Source: Chloroflexota bacterium
Lineage (GTDB): Bacteria > Chloroflexota > UBA6077
Direction of reading: 5' to 3'
NCBI GenBank assembly: GCA_021806765.1
Contig: JAJZQR010000230.1
Span: 1-8,478, forward strand
DNA length: 8,478 nucleotides
Shown here piece after piece: positions 7,585 through 8,478 of the stretch (positions are counted from its first letter, which is position 1; the number at the start of each line of letters is the position of its first letter). A program made the position numbers and the translations under genes. The notes beneath the pieces are model-generated. The model saw only the letters and a program-made list of their open reading frames with translations, did no database searches and was not told the origin of the DNA.

Positions 7585-7812
7585 GTGAAACTACCCCAGA
7601 TCCGCATCCAGACCCGATCAGGCCAGCTCACCTGGCTTCAGCTGCTGTCGCTGGCCGTTTCAGGCCTCTTCTACTATCTAGGGGATATGGTGCCGGCAGG
7701 GGTCATGCTGGTGCTCGCCACGTTGTTCGGAGTGACCGCCGCCATGCGCAGGGCTCAAGACGCCCGCCAGACCCACCCGGAACTGTTCCAGAAGAGTCTG
7801 CGCAAACGATAG
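7585..7812 (+). CDS. Small two-helix membrane protein of unknown function
   Basis: I do not recognise the family. Read from GTG 7585, the protein has 75 residues: a basic N-terminus (VKLPQIRIQTRSGQ), a hydrophobic stretch at about 17-33 (WLQLLSLAVSGLFYYLG), a short Asp-containing turn (DMVP), a second hydrophobic stretch at about 36-54 ending in AAM, and a charged tail rich in Arg, Gln and Lys. This looks like a helical hairpin in the membrane with both ends in the cytoplasm by the positive-inside rule. There is no lipobox and no recognisable motif. It has its own extended -10 promoter and strong ribosome site. The dCMP deaminase gene starts 72 bases after its stop and may share the transcript. 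Confidence 0.8.
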   Translation: MKLPQIRIQTRSGQLTWLQLLSLAVSGLFYYLGDMVPAGVMLVLATLFGVTAAMRRAQDARQTHPELFQKSLRKR

Positions 7813-7884
7813 GGACCGCGAAGGGACGATTCTGAAGCTTACCCGGCGCCCCGCTTCCACCGACTTCTACCTGAGGAGGCATCG

Positions 7885-8355
7885 ATGACCGAACGCCCGG
7901 GCTGGGACGAATACTTCATGGGGATCGCCCACCACGTCGCCAGCAGGTCCAACTGCTCCCGCCGCCACGTGGGCGCCATCATCGTCGTGGGGCGAAGCAT
8001 CGTCAGCACCGGCTATAACGGGACGCCGATGGGGGTTCGCAACTGCTTCGAGGGCGGATGCCTGCGCTGCGCCTCCGACGCCCCACCCGGCCAGGGTTAC
8101 GACACCTGCACCTGCGTCCACGCCGAGGCCAATGCCATGCTTCTGGCTGCCCGCCACGGAACGGCCATAGAGCATGGCGTGCTGTACAGCACTCTGCGGC
8201 CCTGCTTCAGCTGCCTCAAGGAGGCGATCCAGGCGGGCATCCAGGAGATCGTCTACGACGCGGGCTCCGCCTACGAGGATGATCTGGAAGAGGCCTACCA
8301 GAGCCTTCGCAAGGAGGCGGGGATCCTCATGCGGCGGGCGGAGCACCTGGCCTAG
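7885..8355 (+). CDS. Deoxycytidylate (dCMP) deaminase, ComEB type
   Basis: This zinc enzyme of the cytidine/deoxycytidylate deaminase superfamily converts dCMP to dUMP for dTMP synthesis in the cytosol. It has 156 residues, complete. The zinc/catalytic motif is VHAEANA with His79 and Glu81, and the second motif is RPCFSCLK with Cys107 and Cys110. An N-terminal WDEYFMGIAHHVASRSNCSRRHVGAI and GYNGTP (43-48) are typical of dCMP deaminases. A Cys-rich insert at 54-77 (Cys54, 59, 62, 75, 77) before HAE is also seen in ComEB/T4-type enzymes and can hold a second zinc. The ATG has TGAGGAGG (7872-7879) five bases upstream. In Firmicutes a homologue lies between comEA and comEC. Here a ComEC-type hydrolase is about 2.2 kb upstream but not in the same operon. 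Confidence 0.95.
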   Translation: MTERPGWDEYFMGIAHHVASRSNCSRRHVGAIIVVGRSIVSTGYNGTPMGVRNCFEGGCLRCASDAPPGQGYDTCTCVHAEANAMLLAARHGTAIEHGVLYSTLRPCFSCLKEAIQAGIQEIVYDAGSAYEDDLEEAYQSLRKEAGILMRRAEHLA

Positions 8356-8478
8356 AGCCAATACTGTTCACTTAAGCGATCAACATAGGAGAAGGGACGC
8401 CTCCCGTCGAGATTTGTGGCATCCTTGGAAGTGTCAACACCAGGCTGACCACAGCCCTCGAAAGGAACCGTCCCTTGG
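8356..8478. other. Right-edge sequence without an identifiable gene; contains an 8-bp inverted repeat
   Basis: A visibly less GC-rich stretch (CCAATACTGTTCACTTAAGCG) follows the deaminase stop. AAGGGACG at 8392-8399 and CGTCCCTT at 8469-8476 are perfect reverse complements 69 bases apart. One frame is open from 8376 to the edge (it includes ICGILGSVNTRLTTALERN) but has no start codon, and ATAGGAGAAGG near 8385-8395 could be a ribosome site. It may be a leader, a repeat element, or the upstream region of the next gene. Confidence 0.35.

Noticed and set aside
7820..8399. Nine-base repeat GAAGGGACG at 7820-7828 and 8391-8399
   Set aside because: Too short to exceed chance among all nine-base pairs in a window this size; no shared flanks.

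Overview
The window is a GC-rich, densely packed bacterial chromosome segment with every recognisable gene on the + strand. Gaps are short, Shine-Dalgarno sites are strong (AAAGGAGG, GAGGAGGT), some starts are TTG or GTG, and two proteins carry lipobox signal peptides. No gene fixes the taxon. The mix of lipoproteins, a DUF3006-type protein beside a ComEC-type hydrolase, and a ComEB-type dCMP deaminase would suit a GC-rich Chloroflexota or deep Firmicutes lineage, possibly from a metagenome assembly. That is inference.

Layout. (1) Positions 1-2358 hold signal transduction genes. The C-terminal part of a sensor histidine kinase runs in from the left edge. It is followed, with an ATGA overlap, by a receiver-PAS-histidine kinase protein that is split into two frames by an apparent one-base loss between about 1470 and 1507. 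(2) Positions 2387-4724 are a family-5 (Dpp/Opp-type) ABC importer locus in the order binding lipoprotein, permease B, permease C. It is damaged: the binding protein loses its frame and C-terminus near 3565, only two short out-of-frame pieces of permease B remain (about 3568-3791), and permease C is intact. No ATPase genes are present. (3) Positions 4824-5991 encode a lipoprotein with a ComEC-type metallo-beta-lactamase domain and a small DUF3006-type partner. (4) Positions 6099-7514 encode a complete class II fumarase, preceded by two hairpins and followed by a 12-bp hairpin that contains its own stop codon. (5) Positions 7554-7812 hold an extended -10 promoter and a 75-residue two-helix membrane protein. 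(6) Positions 7885-8355 encode a complete dCMP deaminase. The last 123 bases have no identifiable gene but include a perfect 8-bp inverted repeat.

How the genes may work together. The first kinase could phosphorylate the receiver of the second protein, which would then set the activity of its own kinase. No DNA-binding output is visible. The hydrolase and the DUF3006 protein look like a unit. Fumarase and dCMP deaminase are housekeeping enzymes of the TCA cycle and dTMP supply. I saw no clear novel defence or mobile system. The most notable signals are the collapsed transporter locus, the frameshifted hybrid kinase, and the control elements around the fumarase-to-membrane-protein boundary. 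The first two may be assembly or sequencing errors.
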